Positions 48,793 through 59,187 of a stretch of DNA of 64,000 nt are shown piece after piece (within the stretch, counting starts at the first letter, position 1; every line of letters starts with the position of its first letter). The notes beneath the pieces were generated by a model. It was given only the letters and a program-made list of their open reading frames with translations. It made no database searches and had not been told where the DNA came from. The position numbers and the translations under genes were made by a program. Source of the stretch: Glaciimonas sp. PCH181 (GTDB lineage Bacteria; Pseudomonadota; Gammaproteobacteria; Burkholderiales; Burkholderiaceae_D); NCBI RefSeq assembly GCF_003056055.1, contig NZ_PYFP01000006.1, positions 211,712 through 275,711 of the forward strand. The letters are read 5' to 3'.

Positions 48793-50484
48793 TCAAGCAA
48801 CCTGCTTCTGCACAACCTTCTCATCCCGCAACTCACGTCGCAAAATTTTCCCAACATTAGTTTTAGGTAGTTCAGTCCGAAACTCAATATATTTAGGCCG
48901 CTTATACCCGGTCAATTGCTCTCGACAAAAAGTCATCAATTGATCCGCCGTCAACGCCGGATCCTTACGCACGACGAAAATCTTAACAACTTCGCCAGCA
49001 TGCTCATCCGGCACCCCAATACAAGCACACTCCAACACCCCCGGATGCTCCATCAACACACCCTCAACTTCATTCGGATAAACATTAAAGCCAGAGACCA
49101 AAATCATGTCTTTTTTACGATCAACAATTTTAGTGTAACCACGCTCATCCATCACCCCGATATCACCAGATTTAAAGAAGCCATCCGGCGTCATAACCAG
49201 CGCCGTTTCATCCGGACGATTCCAATACCCAACCATCACCTGCGGCCCACGAATAGCAATTTCACCCGCCTGCCCCACCGCCACCGGATTACCAGCATCA
49301 TCCAGAATCGCCACATCAGTCGACGGCAACGGCAACCCAATCGTGCCGTTATATTCCGCGATAGTGGGCGGATTAGCGCAAGCAATTGGCGACGTCTCAG
49401 ACAGCCCGTAACCTTCAATAATCGGACAACCCGTAACCTTCATCCATTTATCAGCAACGGCCTTTTGAACCGCCATCCCGCCCCCAACGCAGACCCGATA
49501 ACCGGAGAAATCCAACTTGGCAAAATCAGGATGATTCACCAGCGCGTTGTATAGCGTATTCACTGCTGGGAAAGTATTAATTTGATACTTGGACAATTCT
49601 TTGATCAGCCCTGCGATATCACGCGGATTTGGGATAAGCAAATTAAGCGCGCCAGTGCGCATGCCAAACATGCAGCAGGCCGTCAACGCGAAGATGTGAT
49701 ACAGCGGTAACGCACAGACAAAAACCAATTGCTCGATCTTTGGACCTTTGTCTAAACCGGGCGACAACCAGGCCTCCGCTTGCAAGACATTCGCAATCAC
49801 GTTCCGATGCGATAACGTCGCCCCTTTCGATACGCCGGTAGTCCCGCCGGTGTACTGCAAAAAAGCAACGTCGGTTTGCGTCATGTCAACCGGCTTCAAA
49901 GAGAGCGCCGAAGCATCCGACAATACGCGTTTAAATGAAACAGAACCGGGCAACGCATATGCGGGCACCATTTTTTTGACATGCCGTACAACCAGATTAA
50001 CGATCAGCCCTTTGGCCCCCATTAAGTCACCCATGCTGGCAACTACGGTATGTTTAATCTTGGTCCGTGCAATCACTTGCTGCAAGGTCGTAGCGAAATT
50101 TTCGAGGATGAAAATCGCTTCTGCGCCAGAGTCGTTTAACTGATGTTCCAGCTCACGCGGCGTGTACAAAGGATTGACGTTCACAACGGTATAACCGGCA
50201 CGCAGAACGGCAGCAATAACGACAGGATATTGCAGTACGTTGGGCATCATGATGGCTACCCGCGCACCTTTTTTCAAACCTTTGGTTTGCAGCCATGCTC
50301 CCACTTTCTTTGACAACTGGTCAATCTCAGCATAGGTCAGATATTTACCCATACAAACGTAGGCGTTACGCGTTGCATATTTCTGAAATGATTCCTCTAG
50401 CAGATGCACTAAAGAACGATACGGGGAATAATCAATTTCGGCGGGAACGCCTTCGGGATACGATTTAAGCCAAAATTTATCCAT
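48793..50484 (-). CDS. fadD: Long-chain fatty acid--CoA ligase
   Basis: AMP-forming acyl-CoA synthetase that activates fatty acids on the inner face of the membrane. The 563 residues are close to E. coli FadD. Motifs are the P-loop YTGGTTGVSKGATLSHRN, GYGLSETSP, the FACS segment DGFFKSGDIGVMDERGYTKIVDRKKDMI, and the C-terminal lysine in TNVGKILRRELRD. It is convergent with dgoD. Confidence 0.94.
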   Translation of the reverse strand: MDKFWLKSYPEGVPAEIDYSPYRSLVHLLEESFQKYATRNAYVCMGKYLTYAEIDQLSKKVGAWLQTKGLKKGARVAIMMPNVLQYPVVIAAVLRAGYTVVNVNPLYTPRELEHQLNDSGAEAIFILENFATTLQQVIARTKIKHTVVASMGDLMGAKGLIVNLVVRHVKKMVPAYALPGSVSFKRVLSDASALSLKPVDMTQTDVAFLQYTGGTTGVSKGATLSHRNVIANVLQAEAWLSPGLDKGPKIEQLVFVCALPLYHIFALTACCMFGMRTGALNLLIPNPRDIAGLIKELSKYQINTFPAVNTLYNALVNHPDFAKLDFSGYRVCVGGGMAVQKAVADKWMKVTGCPIIEGYGLSETSPIACANPPTIAEYNGTIGLPLPSTDVAILDDAGNPVAVGQAGEIAIRGPQVMVGYWNRPDETALVMTPDGFFKSGDIGVMDERGYTKIVDRKKDMILVSGFNVYPNEVEGVLMEHPGVLECACIGVPDEHAGEVVKIFVVRKDPALTADQLMTFCREQLTGYKRPKYIEFRTELPKTNVGKILRRELRDEKVVQKQVA

Positions 50485-50798
50485 GTTTTGTCTTTGCCTC
50501 TAGTTGTTATTAATGCATTCTTGTAAAGGGACTACCTGCTGCGGTGCGGCAGAATCGACTCCCTAAGTCGAGCAGGCCCATTGAAGGGGATCATGTTGCA
50601 ATAAAAAAGCACGATTGTTTTATTCTATCGCGATGCTAGCGGGCATGGGGCCAGGTTGCAAGCATTTTGACGATATTCGAATAACTCCTCGGCACTGACA
50701 AGTTAAGTAAAATGTGGCTTTTTCATCAATAGTTGATACATATTCATCCCCATCGGTCCTACTCATTTTGGCGTTGACGCTTCGGTTAAATGTTCAAT
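50485..50798. other. Intergenic region upstream of fadD
   Basis: About 314 bp. A possible fadD -10 (TAGAAT near 50623-50628, minus strand) is seen without a convincing -35. No terminator, RNA or small gene was recognised. Confidence 0.4.
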
Positions 50799-51875
50799 TT
50801 ATCGTGCCGGCAACGCGGCCAAAGCCATCAATTGACGACGCCGCTCATCTTTCGGTAATTTCGCTAACTTGGCAACGGCAACGTAAAATTGCGCGAAACT
50901 ATGTTGCTGCGCCAGCAGTGCACGAAAGCCGGGAACCAGGTCGTAATAAGTCGCCACCAATGCCAGATGCGCGTTCGATAACGGTTCGGCAAACCAACGG
51001 TCATATCCAGCATAGCCGTCCCACTTTATTTTCAACAGTTTGTATTCATCCTGAAGCGCTGCAAAGATGCGCGCCTTGTTTTGCAGCTTGTCAGCATCAC
51101 TAATATGGCTGGTATAGGTGTCCTGTAACTGCTGCCGATACTTCAGCAGCAAAGCCAAAAATGCCGTTTTACGGGCTTCAAAATCGCGATATGCCTGATA
51201 TCTGTGTTCATCACCATTAGCGGCCAGCCAACGTTCGGCCCCGGCCTCTTCCACAGAAGTCGCGAAGGATTCGTTGAAATCGGTGTCGTCCTTAACGTAC
51301 AGCACCTGATGCGCCAGCTCATGAAAAATTAATCGCGCCAGTTCAGCATCGGGATAATTGATAAAAGTCGACATGACCGGATCATTAAACCAACCCAGTG
51401 TCGAGTAGGCCGGAATCCCTAAAACTTGTACGTCATAGCCTTCGCTACGAAGTTGGGCGCCGTATTTTTGCGCGCTTTGCTGATCGTAATATCCACGGTA
51501 AGAAACACAGCCAGCAACCGGGAAGCACCACTGTTTTGGCGTCAATGATAACGCCGGTGCCGCAACCACATTCCACAACACGAATTTGCGTTGTAATTGT
51601 GCATAATTGCGATAACTTCCATTGTCTGGCAAAGTCAATTCGTCGATAGCAAACTGACGAATTTGCTTGACCGTGCGCAGCTGAGATTTCAACTTATCGC
51701 TGGCTGACGGATCATCCAGCCAACTAGCAATCGGACGCGCTTGTGCGAGTAACGAAAACTGGCCGTGGACCGCTTGCGCGTAATAGCTAAATTGGGCGCA
51801 ACCGCTAAGCTGCGACAGACATAATGCAGCCGCGCAAACGCTCACTGAGGCACGTATTTTTTTCGTCGCAAGCAC
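50799..51875 (-). CDS. Predicted lipoprotein aminopeptidase (COG4324 type)
   Basis: The 358 residues start with a lipoprotein signal (lipobox LSGC, Cys26), so the protein is probably tethered to the outer membrane facing the periplasm. A zinc-peptidase motif HELAHQ (about residue 190) is followed by NESFATSVEEAGAERWL, which would supply the third ligand. These match the poorly studied proteobacterial Aminopep family (PF10023 as I recall). Substrate unknown. Confidence 0.82.
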   Translation of the reverse strand: MLATKKIRASVSVCAAALCLSQLSGCAQFSYYAQAVHGQFSLLAQARPIASWLDDPSASDKLKSQLRTVKQIRQFAIDELTLPDNGSYRNYAQLQRKFVLWNVVAAPALSLTPKQWCFPVAGCVSYRGYYDQQSAQKYGAQLRSEGYDVQVLGIPAYSTLGWFNDPVMSTFINYPDAELARLIFHELAHQVLYVKDDTDFNESFATSVEEAGAERWLAANGDEHRYQAYRDFEARKTAFLALLLKYRQQLQDTYTSHISDADKLQNKARIFAALQDEYKLLKIKWDGYAGYDRWFAEPLSNAHLALVATYYDLVPGFRALLAQQHSFAQFYVAVAKLAKLPKDERRRQLMALAALPAR

Positions 51876-51958
51876 TCTTCGCGTCCTTCTAAAACGTCGT
51901 CACAATGGCCAAAATAGTGAGGGGAAAATGCCTGCGTTGCGAATATTTTCGTGAGGCC

Positions 51959-54043
51959 TTACGGCAAGGCTTCTACCTCAACCAGGACGTCATAAAACGT
52001 CGGTGCTCGTCCCATATCCGTCAAGCGCTGGCTAGTCAGCTCATTCACATTTTTACCGTCGGTGGCAAACTTTTTCCACCAGATAGACAGGCCGACAACT
52101 AAGCCTGGCCTGGCTTTTTCGGTGATTCTGACCTTGGCGTTAAAGGTGCCGCGATCATTAAAAATACGCACGCTGCCGCCAGTCAAAATACCGCGATGCG
52201 CGGCATCGGTGGGATGCATATCGAGATGCGGCTCGCCCTCGGTATCACGCAGACTTTGCACATTTACAAAACTGGAATTCAGAAAATTGCGCGCTGGCGG
52301 CGAGATCATCGCTAACGGATATTTGGCCGCCAAAGTTGGATTGCTGGCAACCGATTCATACGGAGGAATATAGGTCGGCAATGGGTCCAGACCATCGGCT
52401 TGCATAAGCGCGCTGAAGAACTCGCATTTACCCGATGGCGTGGCAAAACCACCGTTGGCGAACGGCGCATCGGGCACGTTCAATTTTTGCCAGCCCTTCA
52501 ATTTTAAGGATGCCCAATCGAAATTTATCGCACGTTCATTACGTCGATCAAAAGCTTGTGCAGCAATCGCATCATCGCTCTCTTTAAAACAGTCTTCATC
52601 AAAGCCCATGCGTGCCGCCAGCAATCGGAATATCTCGGTATTTGGCTTTGATTCCCCTAATGGCGTAATCGCCGGATTGTTCGCCAGCATATATAAATGG
52701 CCATACGCGGAGTGAGCGTCGAGATGTTCAAGCTGAGTTGTGGCCGGTAACAGAATATCGGCGTAATCGGCGGTATCGGTCTGAAAATGTTCCAGCACGA
52801 CGGTAAATAAATCTTCTCGGGCGAAGCCTTGCGCGACGCTGCGCGATTCTGGCGCGACGGCTACGGGATTGGCGTTATACACAATTACCGCCGCAATTTT
52901 AGAGCCGAAATCAGCGGAAGTTTCACGCAGCAAATCATCGCCTATCGTACTCATATTAATCGTCCGCGATGGCACGCCGTGTCGAAGCAGCAGATCGGGG
53001 CGTTGTAACGCTTGCAGATTCTTCGGGAAGCTATCCGAGACCGATAATTGCACACCGCCGGCGGCGTTCCGCCAGGCGCCTACCAATGCTGGAAGGCAGG
53101 CGATATTGCGCACTGCCATGCCGCCGCCGCGAACCCGTTGCAAACCATAATTAATACGAATCGCGGCACCATTGCCAGCCAGCGCCGCTTCGCCATAATC
53201 GCGCGCTAGTTGGATGACTTGCTGCGCATCGATTCCGCATACTTCGGCGACACGTTCTGGCGGCCATTCCAGCGCACGTTCTTTCAACTGCTCAAAACCG
53301 AAAGTGTGTTGCGCAATATAGTCATGGTCTAACAAGTTCTCGGCAATCAACACGTGCATCATGCCAAGCGCCAATGCGGCATCCGTTCCCGGCAGCAGGG
53401 CAATATGCTGATGACATTTTTCAGCTGTGAGCGAGCGGTAAGGATCAATCGCAATCAGCTTTGCACCATGGCGTTTGGCTTCCTGCACGCGCATCCATAA
53501 ATGCAGATTGGAGGCGATAGGATTGCCGCCCCAGATCAGGATAAGTTTGGCATTCTGAAATTGCTCAAGGTCGGTTCCCATCCTTGTGCCGACCGTATAT
53601 TTATACCCGGCACCGCCCGCCGACGCGCAAATGGTGCGGTCCAGCAACGAAGCCCCAATCCGATTGAAGAAGCGCATCGCCATCGACTCGCCTTGCACCA
53701 ACCCCATCGTGCCCGCATAGCTGTAAGGCAGTATTGCCTGCGGATCCTGAGCGGCGATCGTTCCCAACTCGGCGGCTATCGTATCCAGCGCTTCATCCCA
53801 GCTAATCCGCACGAATTTCCCATCGCCCTTGCCACCGACGCGTTTCTGGGGATAGAGCAAGCGATCTTTGTGATACGTGCGCTCGGTGTACCGCGACACT
53901 TTGGTGCAGAGAACGCCTGCGGTACTCGGATGATCGGGATCGCCGCGCACTTCTGTGGCGACGCCGTCTTTGACGGTAACCAATAGCGCGCAAGTATCGG
54001 GGCAATCGTGCGGACAGGCCGCACGGATAATGGATGTGGTCAT
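51959..54043 (-). CDS. Molybdopterin-dependent oxidoreductase (DMSO reductase superfamily)
   Basis: The 694-residue protein has an N-terminal [4Fe-4S] site formed by Cys10, Cys14, Cys18 and Cys46 (CPHDCPDTC then GVLCTKV). Molybdopterin guanine dinucleotide-binding segments follow: SYAGTMGLVQGESMAMRFFNRIG, TICASAGGAGYK, LILIWGGNPIASN, IAIDPYRS, LLPGTDAALALGMMHVL. The C-terminal cofactor-binding domain contains LNSSFVNVQSL. There is no Tat signal, so it is cytoplasmic. No partner electron-transfer subunit is adjacent, and it lies far from the nitrate transporter. Substrate unknown. Confidence 0.88.
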   Translation of the reverse strand: MTTSIIRAACPHDCPDTCALLVTVKDGVATEVRGDPDHPSTAGVLCTKVSRYTERTYHKDRLLYPQKRVGGKGDGKFVRISWDEALDTIAAELGTIAAQDPQAILPYSYAGTMGLVQGESMAMRFFNRIGASLLDRTICASAGGAGYKYTVGTRMGTDLEQFQNAKLILIWGGNPIASNLHLWMRVQEAKRHGAKLIAIDPYRSLTAEKCHQHIALLPGTDAALALGMMHVLIAENLLDHDYIAQHTFGFEQLKERALEWPPERVAEVCGIDAQQVIQLARDYGEAALAGNGAAIRINYGLQRVRGGGMAVRNIACLPALVGAWRNAAGGVQLSVSDSFPKNLQALQRPDLLLRHGVPSRTINMSTIGDDLLRETSADFGSKIAAVIVYNANPVAVAPESRSVAQGFAREDLFTVVLEHFQTDTADYADILLPATTQLEHLDAHSAYGHLYMLANNPAITPLGESKPNTEIFRLLAARMGFDEDCFKESDDAIAAQAFDRRNERAINFDWASLKLKGWQKLNVPDAPFANGGFATPSGKCEFFSALMQADGLDPLPTYIPPYESVASNPTLAAKYPLAMISPPARNFLNSSFVNVQSLRDTEGEPHLDMHPTDAAHRGILTGGSVRIFNDRGTFNAKVRITEKARPGLVVGLSIWWKKFATDGKNVNELTSQRLTDMGRAPTFYDVLVEVEALP

Positions 54044-54392
54044 GGTAGTCCTGATGGTTCAAATAACGCTGAGGCAGGTAAGTGCATTACTTTAACAAAT
54101 CCTGCGCGTCTTCATAGGAGATTTCAAAAAACAGCGCGGCTTCGGCAAGCTAAGAAAACAGCATTCGAGGGCCGCAGCTTCCTGCATGCCATAGAGCAAT
54201 AGCGCAGTCCGATGTAACCGGCGCATCAAAGCTAAGCGCCACTGCTTCGCTCAGACAAATCGATTAATACGATTCGCCGCGTGTAATTGCCGGATAGAAC
54301 ACTGAGCGTCCGAGTAAAGGTAATATACACAGTTTACAAGTGCCGCAAAAAATCGCTTCCTTGCGCGATGGCAAGCAGTAATTCAGGAGAAA
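54044..54392. other. Intergenic region between divergent genes
   Basis: About 350 bp between the molybdoenzyme gene and the M20 amidohydrolase gene. Apart from the ribosome binding site AGGAG just before the latter, no promoter pair, repeat or RNA structure stood out. Confidence 0.4.
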
Positions 54393-55595
54393 ATGATGAA
54401 ATTGATCGACCCGATTATCCAGTTCCATACTGAAATCCAGGCAATTCGCCGCGACTTGCACGCGCATCCAGAGCTTTGCTATAAAGAACAACGTACCGCT
54501 GACGTCGTCGCCAGTAAATTGACCGAATGGAATATCCCGGTTATACGCGGACTGGGTATCACCGGCGTTGTTGGGATCATCAAAAAAGGCAGCAGCGATC
54601 GCGCCATTGGGCTGCGCGCCGACATGGATGCATTGCCGGTACAAGAATTAAATACCTTCGCACATGCGTCACAACACGCAGGCAAAATGCATGCATGCGG
54701 CCATGACGGTCATACCGCGATGTTATTAGGCGCGGCGCGTCATTTATCTCTTCATGGCGACTTTGACGGCACGGTCTATTTGATTTTTCAACCGGCAGAA
54801 GAAGGCGGCGCAGGCGCGCAACGGATGATTGATGATGGTCTGTTTGAGCAATGCCCGATGGAAGCGGTATTTGGCATGCATAACTGGCCCGGCATGCCCG
54901 CCGGTAAATTTGGCGTCACGCCGGGGCCAATGATGGCGTCTAGTAATGAGTTTGAAGTGATTGTGAAGGGCAAAGGCTCGCACGCCGCCCAACCGCATAA
55001 AAGCATTGATCCGGTGATGGTCGCGGTGCAAATCGCCCAAAGCTGGCAAACCATCGTCGCACGCAATATCAATCCAAATGATTCTGCGGTCTTATCGATC
55101 ACACAAATTCACTCTGGCAGCGCGACCAATGTCATTCCTGATGAGGCAACACTCATTGGAACGGTGCGTACTTTCTCGGTAGACGTACTCGATATCATTG
55201 AGCAACGCATGCGGGATATTGCTCAGCACACCGTGGCGGCTTTCGGCGCCGAAGTGGATTTTCGTTTTCATCGCAATTACCCGCCGCTAATCAATCATCC
55301 AAAAGAAACTGCGTTTGCAGTGTCGGTCATGCAGGCAATGTCGGGCGTTGAGAATGTCGATGCCACGGTGGAGCCGACTATGGGTGCGGAAGATTTTTCG
55401 TTTATGTTGCAGCATAAACCGGGCTGCTACGTATTTTTAGGAAATGGATCAGGCGATCATCGCGATGGCGGTCATGGACTTGGTCCTTGCAACTTACATA
55501 ATGCGAGCTATGATTTTAATGACGAATTACTACCTATCGGCGGTAGTTATTGGGTAAACCTGACGGAATCGTATTTAAAACCGGCTGCTGCGTGA
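54393..55595 (+). CDS. M20 family amidohydrolase (hippurate hydrolase-like)
   Basis: Dinuclear metal amidohydrolase cleaving N-acyl amino acids. The 400 residues show RRDLHAHPELCYKEQRTADVV, GLRADMDALPVQE, metal-binding MHACGHDGHTAMLLGAARHL, the catalytic FQPAEEGGAGAQRMI, the lid domain GKGSHAAQPHKSIDPV, and the late metal ligand in MGAEDFSFML. Start chosen at 54393, with AGGAG six bases upstream. Exact substrate (hippurate, N-acetyl or indole-acetyl amino acids) cannot be told. Confidence 0.92.
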   Translation: MMKLIDPIIQFHTEIQAIRRDLHAHPELCYKEQRTADVVASKLTEWNIPVIRGLGITGVVGIIKKGSSDRAIGLRADMDALPVQELNTFAHASQHAGKMHACGHDGHTAMLLGAARHLSLHGDFDGTVYLIFQPAEEGGAGAQRMIDDGLFEQCPMEAVFGMHNWPGMPAGKFGVTPGPMMASSNEFEVIVKGKGSHAAQPHKSIDPVMVAVQIAQSWQTIVARNINPNDSAVLSITQIHSGSATNVIPDEATLIGTVRTFSVDVLDIIEQRMRDIAQHTVAAFGAEVDFRFHRNYPPLINHPKETAFAVSVMQAMSGVENVDATVEPTMGAEDFSFMLQHKPGCYVFLGNGSGDHRDGGHGLGPCNLHNASYDFNDELLPIGGSYWVNLTESYLKPAAA

Positions 55596-55990
55596 TCGTG
55601 ATATTCGATACGCGATTGGTGGGAGCCGTATGATATCGGTGATATCGGCGATGTGGGCAATGGCTAGGGATGAGCGTTCAGCCGTGAACCCTAAGCTTTG
55701 ATCGTGTCTTCATACTCAAGGCAATGGTGGTTAGATATCTTGCTTTTACTGGCATGTTGGATAACGTCTACGGCTTTGCCATTTAGCAATCCATAAATCT
55801 TTGAAAATCATCCTAAGTCGTCAACTAAATCCTAGTTTGTATCTGTGTTCTTTACGCGACTGAATCACGCTTATTTGGCAAGAATAGGAATTTTGAACTA
55901 CTATTTATGACTATTATTTTGAAGCACAGGTCTCCGAGTCAGATGTGTGTTCTTCATCATTGATTTACACTCCGATTCTTTTATTTTCTT
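55596..55990. other. AT-rich intergenic region upstream of pagL
   Basis: About 395 bp, markedly AT-rich toward pagL. It includes a short GATATCGG direct repeat near 55632-55650. No convincing promoter pair or coding frame was found. Confidence 0.4.
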
Positions 55991-56572
55991 ATGTCGAAAG
56001 TCTTTATGCTTAAAAAAAATATGGGTTTTAAAATCCTGGCTACCGGATGCTTATTAGTCGGCATAATTGGCACACAGGCGGCCCATGCTATTAATTACAC
56101 ACCGGACTCTGCGTCATTAGAAGTGGGAACCGGTAATAAAAGCCAATTTGTCCGCCTTGCTACCCAATGGGATTGGAACAGCAAATGGTGGCAATCAAAT
56201 GGCACGCATATCGGCGGCTATTGGGACTTGAGCTTGGCGGAGTTCAGACAGAATCAATATCAGAATATTCCCGGCCAGCAGAAGAATTTGACTGATATTG
56301 GTTTCACGCCAGTATTTCGCTTTCAACGCGACGATAAAAAAGGCGCTTACGCTGAAGCTGGGATCGGCGTCCATCTGATGTCCCATTTATACGATAACAA
56401 TAGCCGTCGTTTCTCGACAGCATTTGAGTTCGGCGATCATTTAGGCGCAGGCTATGTCTTCAGCAATGGTCTGGATCTTGGACTGAAATTGCAGCACTTC
56501 TCCAACGGCAGCATTAAAGAGCCGAATAGTGGCGCGAATTTTGCCGTTATACGTGCGGCTTATCGTTTCTAA
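55991..56572 (+). CDS. pagL: PagL-type lipid A 3-O-deacylase
   Basis: Outer-membrane beta-barrel esterase removing the 3-position acyl chain of lipid A. The 193 residues have a signal sequence (FKILATGCLLVGIIGTQAAHA, cleavage near 33), alternating barrel strands, and a C-terminal aromatic-ending strand (IRAAYRF). The catalytic His169 and Ser171 are in LQHFSNGSIKEPNSG. The catalytic acid, Glu 14 residues after the His in Pseudomonas as I recall, corresponds here to Asn183. No ribosome binding site is seen, and starts at Met7 or Met11 are possible. It is flanked by an IS66 element downstream. Confidence 0.87.
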   Translation: MSKVFMLKKNMGFKILATGCLLVGIIGTQAAHAINYTPDSASLEVGTGNKSQFVRLATQWDWNSKWWQSNGTHIGGYWDLSLAEFRQNQYQNIPGQQKNLTDIGFTPVFRFQRDDKKGAYAEAGIGVHLMSHLYDNNSRRFSTAFEFGDHLGAGYVFSNGLDLGLKLQHFSNGSIKEPNSGANFAVIRAAYRF

Positions 56573-56629
56573 AGACTAGATTCCTACCTTAGTTGGGAAA
56601 TAGACCTTCTTTGGAATACATATTGACGT

Positions 56630-56660
56630 GGGGTGCTACGAGATTATCTTGTAGCACCCC
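56630..56660. terminator. Hairpin downstream of pagL
   Basis: Perfect 10-bp stem GGGGTGCTAC / GTAGCACCCC with an 11-base loop that can pair further (AGAT/ATCT). About 60 bp after the pagL stop; no T-run follows, so terminator function is likely but not certain. Confidence 0.55.
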
Positions 56661-56737
56661 ATGTTGACGTTTGGGATAGTCATTTTGTAGCTTGATATTT
56701 TGTTGGATGCTGATTGGCTGATGTGTGACGGCGGATT

Positions 56738-56745
56738 ATATGAAG
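56738..56745. repeat. Left target-site duplication of IS66 element
   Basis: ATATGAAG directly flanks the left end (56738-56745) and is repeated exactly at 59234-59241 after the right end. Eight base pairs is the duplication length of IS66 elements. Confidence 0.9.
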
Positions 56746-56840
56746 GTAAGCGTGCGCTCAAAACCGTCTATACCTAATCCTCAAATGTCCGCATGATTGC
56801 GTTGGAGGGTACAAATCGATTGTGCCCACAACTTCAAATT

Positions 56841-57236
56841 ATGGACACAAATATTGAGTCGGTTACTCCCTCTAAGCGCAGTGGTTATCGGCAACATTCG
56901 ATTGATTTCAAACGCATGGTGGTCGAACAATCCTTGATGGCTGGGGCCTCGGTGTCGCGGGTGGCGCGGGCCCACGATGTGAATGCGAACCAGGTATTTA
57001 CCTGGCGTAAATTGTTTCGTGCAGGAGCCTATGAGATTGCCTCAGGCAAGTCCGTCAAATTGCTGCCAGTAGTTCTTGGCGACCCTCGGCAACCATCCCC
57101 TGCCAAGCCAGTCTTCACCACGGCCGTTACACCGACCGGCGTGATGGTCCTGGAAATAGGTAAGGCGCGACTTCGAGTCGAGGGCGTGGTGGATCCGTCT
57201 ATGCTTTCCATGGTGCTGGCCCGGTTGCTGGCATGA
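56841..57236 (+). CDS. tnpA: IS66 accessory protein TnpA
   Basis: Small helix-turn-helix protein needed with TnpB for IS66 transposition. From ATG 56841 the protein is about 131 residues, with an HTH segment ([37 protein letters not shown]). An upstream ATG near 56793 would add 16 residues. Its stop overlaps the tnpB start (ATGA), implying coupled translation. Confidence 0.88.
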   Translation: MDTNIESVTPSKRSGYRQHSIDFKRMVVEQSLMAGASVSRVARAHDVNANQVFTWRKLFRAGAYEIASGKSVKLLPVVLGDPRQPSPAKPVFTTAVTPTGVMVLEIGKARLRVEGVVDPSMLSMVLARLLA

Positions 57237-57580
57237 TCGGTTTGCCAGCAGGAACGCGGATCTGGATCGCAGCAGGCGTGACCGATATGCGTTGCGGTTT
57301 TAATGGGTTGGCAGCCAAGGTGCAAACGGCATTGGCCGATGACCCGTTTAGCGGTCACGTCTTCGTGTTTCGTGGCCGACGTGGCGATATTTTGAAGATC
57401 TTGTGGTGGACCGGCGACGGGCTGTGTCTGCTGGCCAAACGGCTGGAACGCGGCCGCTTCATCTGGCCGCAGGCAAGCGAAGGCGCGGTTTGTCTGTCGC
57501 AAGCGCAACTGTCAATGTTGCTGGAAGGGATCGATTGGCGACGTCCCGAGCGCACGCAACGGCCCCTGTCAGGCTTGTAA
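57233..57580 (+). CDS. tnpB: IS66 accessory protein TnpB
   Basis: 115-residue protein typical of IS66 Orf2, with [33 protein letters not shown] and [21 protein letters not shown]. Required for transposition, mechanism not known. Overlaps tnpA by four bases; tnpC starts 29 bp later. Confidence 0.93.
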   Translation: MIGLPAGTRIWIAAGVTDMRCGFNGLAAKVQTALADDPFSGHVFVFRGRRGDILKILWWTGDGLCLLAKRLERGRFIWPQASEGAVCLSQAQLSMLLEGIDWRRPERTQRPLSGL

Positions 57581-57609
57581 ACATCGACGTCATTCGGTAA
57601 ACTACGGGC

Positions 57610-59187
57610 ATGTCAACGCCGCCCCACCTTCCCGACGATATCAGCGCTTTAAAAGCGATGATTACCGATCGTGATGCGGTCATTGCGTTGCACGGGGAAA
57701 CGGTGGCGCAGCTACAGGACGCACTGTCCTCACATCGCATCGAAATCGAACACCTCAAGCTCTTCATCGCCAAACTCAAACGGCTGCAGTTCGGCCGCAA
57801 ATCCGAGAAGCTGGACCGGCAAATTGAACAACTCGAATTACGGTTAGAAGATTTGCAGACAGAAGAAAGTGACGTTGCCAGCGCTGCCCCGGCAACGAAG
57901 CCAGTGCGTCCGAAGATACCACGCAAACCGCTACCGCCCCATTTGCCCCGGGACGAGAAGATCTATACGCCAGAGCATGCCGCCTGCCCCGATTGCGGTG
58001 GCGATTTGCGTCATCTCGGCAGTGACGTTGCCGAGCAACTTGAATTCGTCCCGGCCAGCTTTCGGGTCATCCGGCATGTGCGTCCCAAACTCGCTTGCAC
58101 CTGCTGCGACTGCATCGTCCAGGCGCCGGCACCCAGCCGTCCGATTGCACGCGGTCTGGCGGGGCCCGGATTACTCGCCCATATTCTGGTGAGCAAGTTC
58201 GCTGATCATCTTCCGCTCTACCGGCAATCGGTCATCTATGCCCGGGAAGGTGTGGAACTGGATCGGGGATTATTGGCAGACTGGGTCGGTGCTGCCAGCA
58301 GCCTGCTGCGACCGCTGGTCGATGCGGTACGCCGTCATGTGATGGCAACGACCAAATTACATGCCGACGACACCCCGATCCCGGTACTGGCACCCGGCAA
58401 TGGCAAGACCAAAACAGCCAGACTGTGGACGTATGTCCGCGACGACCGGCCATCGGGATCAACCGATGCCCCGGCAGTCTGGTTCGCTTACACGCCGGAC
58501 CGCAAAGGTATCCATCCTCAGACCCATCTGGCGAAATTCGCCGGCGTTCTGCAGGCCGATGCGTATGCCGGATTCAACGCGATTTATGCAACCGGTCGTG
58601 TACAGGAGGCTGCGTGCTGGGCGCACGCGCGACGCAAATTCTTCGACTTGCATGCAGCACGGGCCTCGCCAATCACCACTGAAGCCTTGCGCCGCATCGG
58701 CGCATTGTATGAGATCGAAGCAAGCATACGTGGCAAACCGCCACAGGTAAGACAGGCAGTGCGCCAGGCGCAGTCGCGCCCGCTCATTGATGCGTTGGAA
58801 AGCTGGCTGCGGGCAAGTTTGTTGACGCTGTCGCGCAAATCCGATACTACTGCGGCGATCCTGTACGCCCTCAATTTATGGCCAGCATTAACCCGCTATT
58901 GCGACGATGGCAGCATCGAGATCGATAATTCGGCCGCCGAACGCGCATTGCGCGGTATCGCCATTGGACGACGTAATTATCTGTTTGCAGGCTCCGACAA
59001 TGGCGGCGAACGTGCCGCCGCTATCTACTCGCTCATTGGGACGGCTAAACTCAATGGCGTCGATCCGGCAGCATGGTTGCGCTACGTCCTGACGCATATT
59101 GCCGATCATCCCGTCAATCAAATTGATGACTTCCTGCCTTGGAATCTGGCATCTAGGCTGGCGATCATATCTGCGCCAAAGCAATAG
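57610..59187 (+). CDS. tnpC: IS66 DDE transposase TnpC
   Basis: Catalytic transposase, 525 residues. It has an N-terminal leucine-rich coiled coil (about 10-90), a zinc-finger-like cysteine cluster (CPDCGG and CTCCDC), then the DDE domain with [23 protein letters not shown] and [23 protein letters not shown]. The C-terminal IS66 tail includes [18 protein letters not shown]. No frameshift or stop; its stop lies 46 bp before the right end of the element. Confidence 0.95.
   Translation: MSTPPHLPDDISALKAMITDRDAVIALHGETVAQLQDALSSHRIEIEHLKLFIAKLKRLQFGRKSEKLDRQIEQLELRLEDLQTEESDVASAAPATKPVRPKIPRKPLPPHLPRDEKIYTPEHAACPDCGGDLRHLGSDVAEQLEFVPASFRVIRHVRPKLACTCCDCIVQAPAPSRPIARGLAGPGLLAHILVSKFADHLPLYRQSVIYAREGVELDRGLLADWVGAASSLLRPLVDAVRRHVMATTKLHADDTPIPVLAPGNGKTKTARLWTYVRDDRPSGSTDAPAVWFAYTPDRKGIHPQTHLAKFAGVLQADAYAGFNAIYATGRVQEAACWAHARRKFFDLHAARASPITTEALRRIGALYEIEASIRGKPPQVRQAVRQAQSRPLIDALESWLRASLLTLSRKSDTTAAILYALNLWPALTRYCDDGSIEIDNSAAERALRGIAIGRRNYLFAGSDNGGERAAAIYSLIGTAKLNGVDPAAWLRYVLTHIADHPVNQIDDFLPWNLASRLAIISAPKQ

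Noticed and set aside
51959..54043. Assimilatory nitrate reductase partner of the nrtABD system
   Set aside because: It lies about 19 kb away, lacks NasA-type extra domains and has no adjacent nir genes. Only superfamily membership can be supported.
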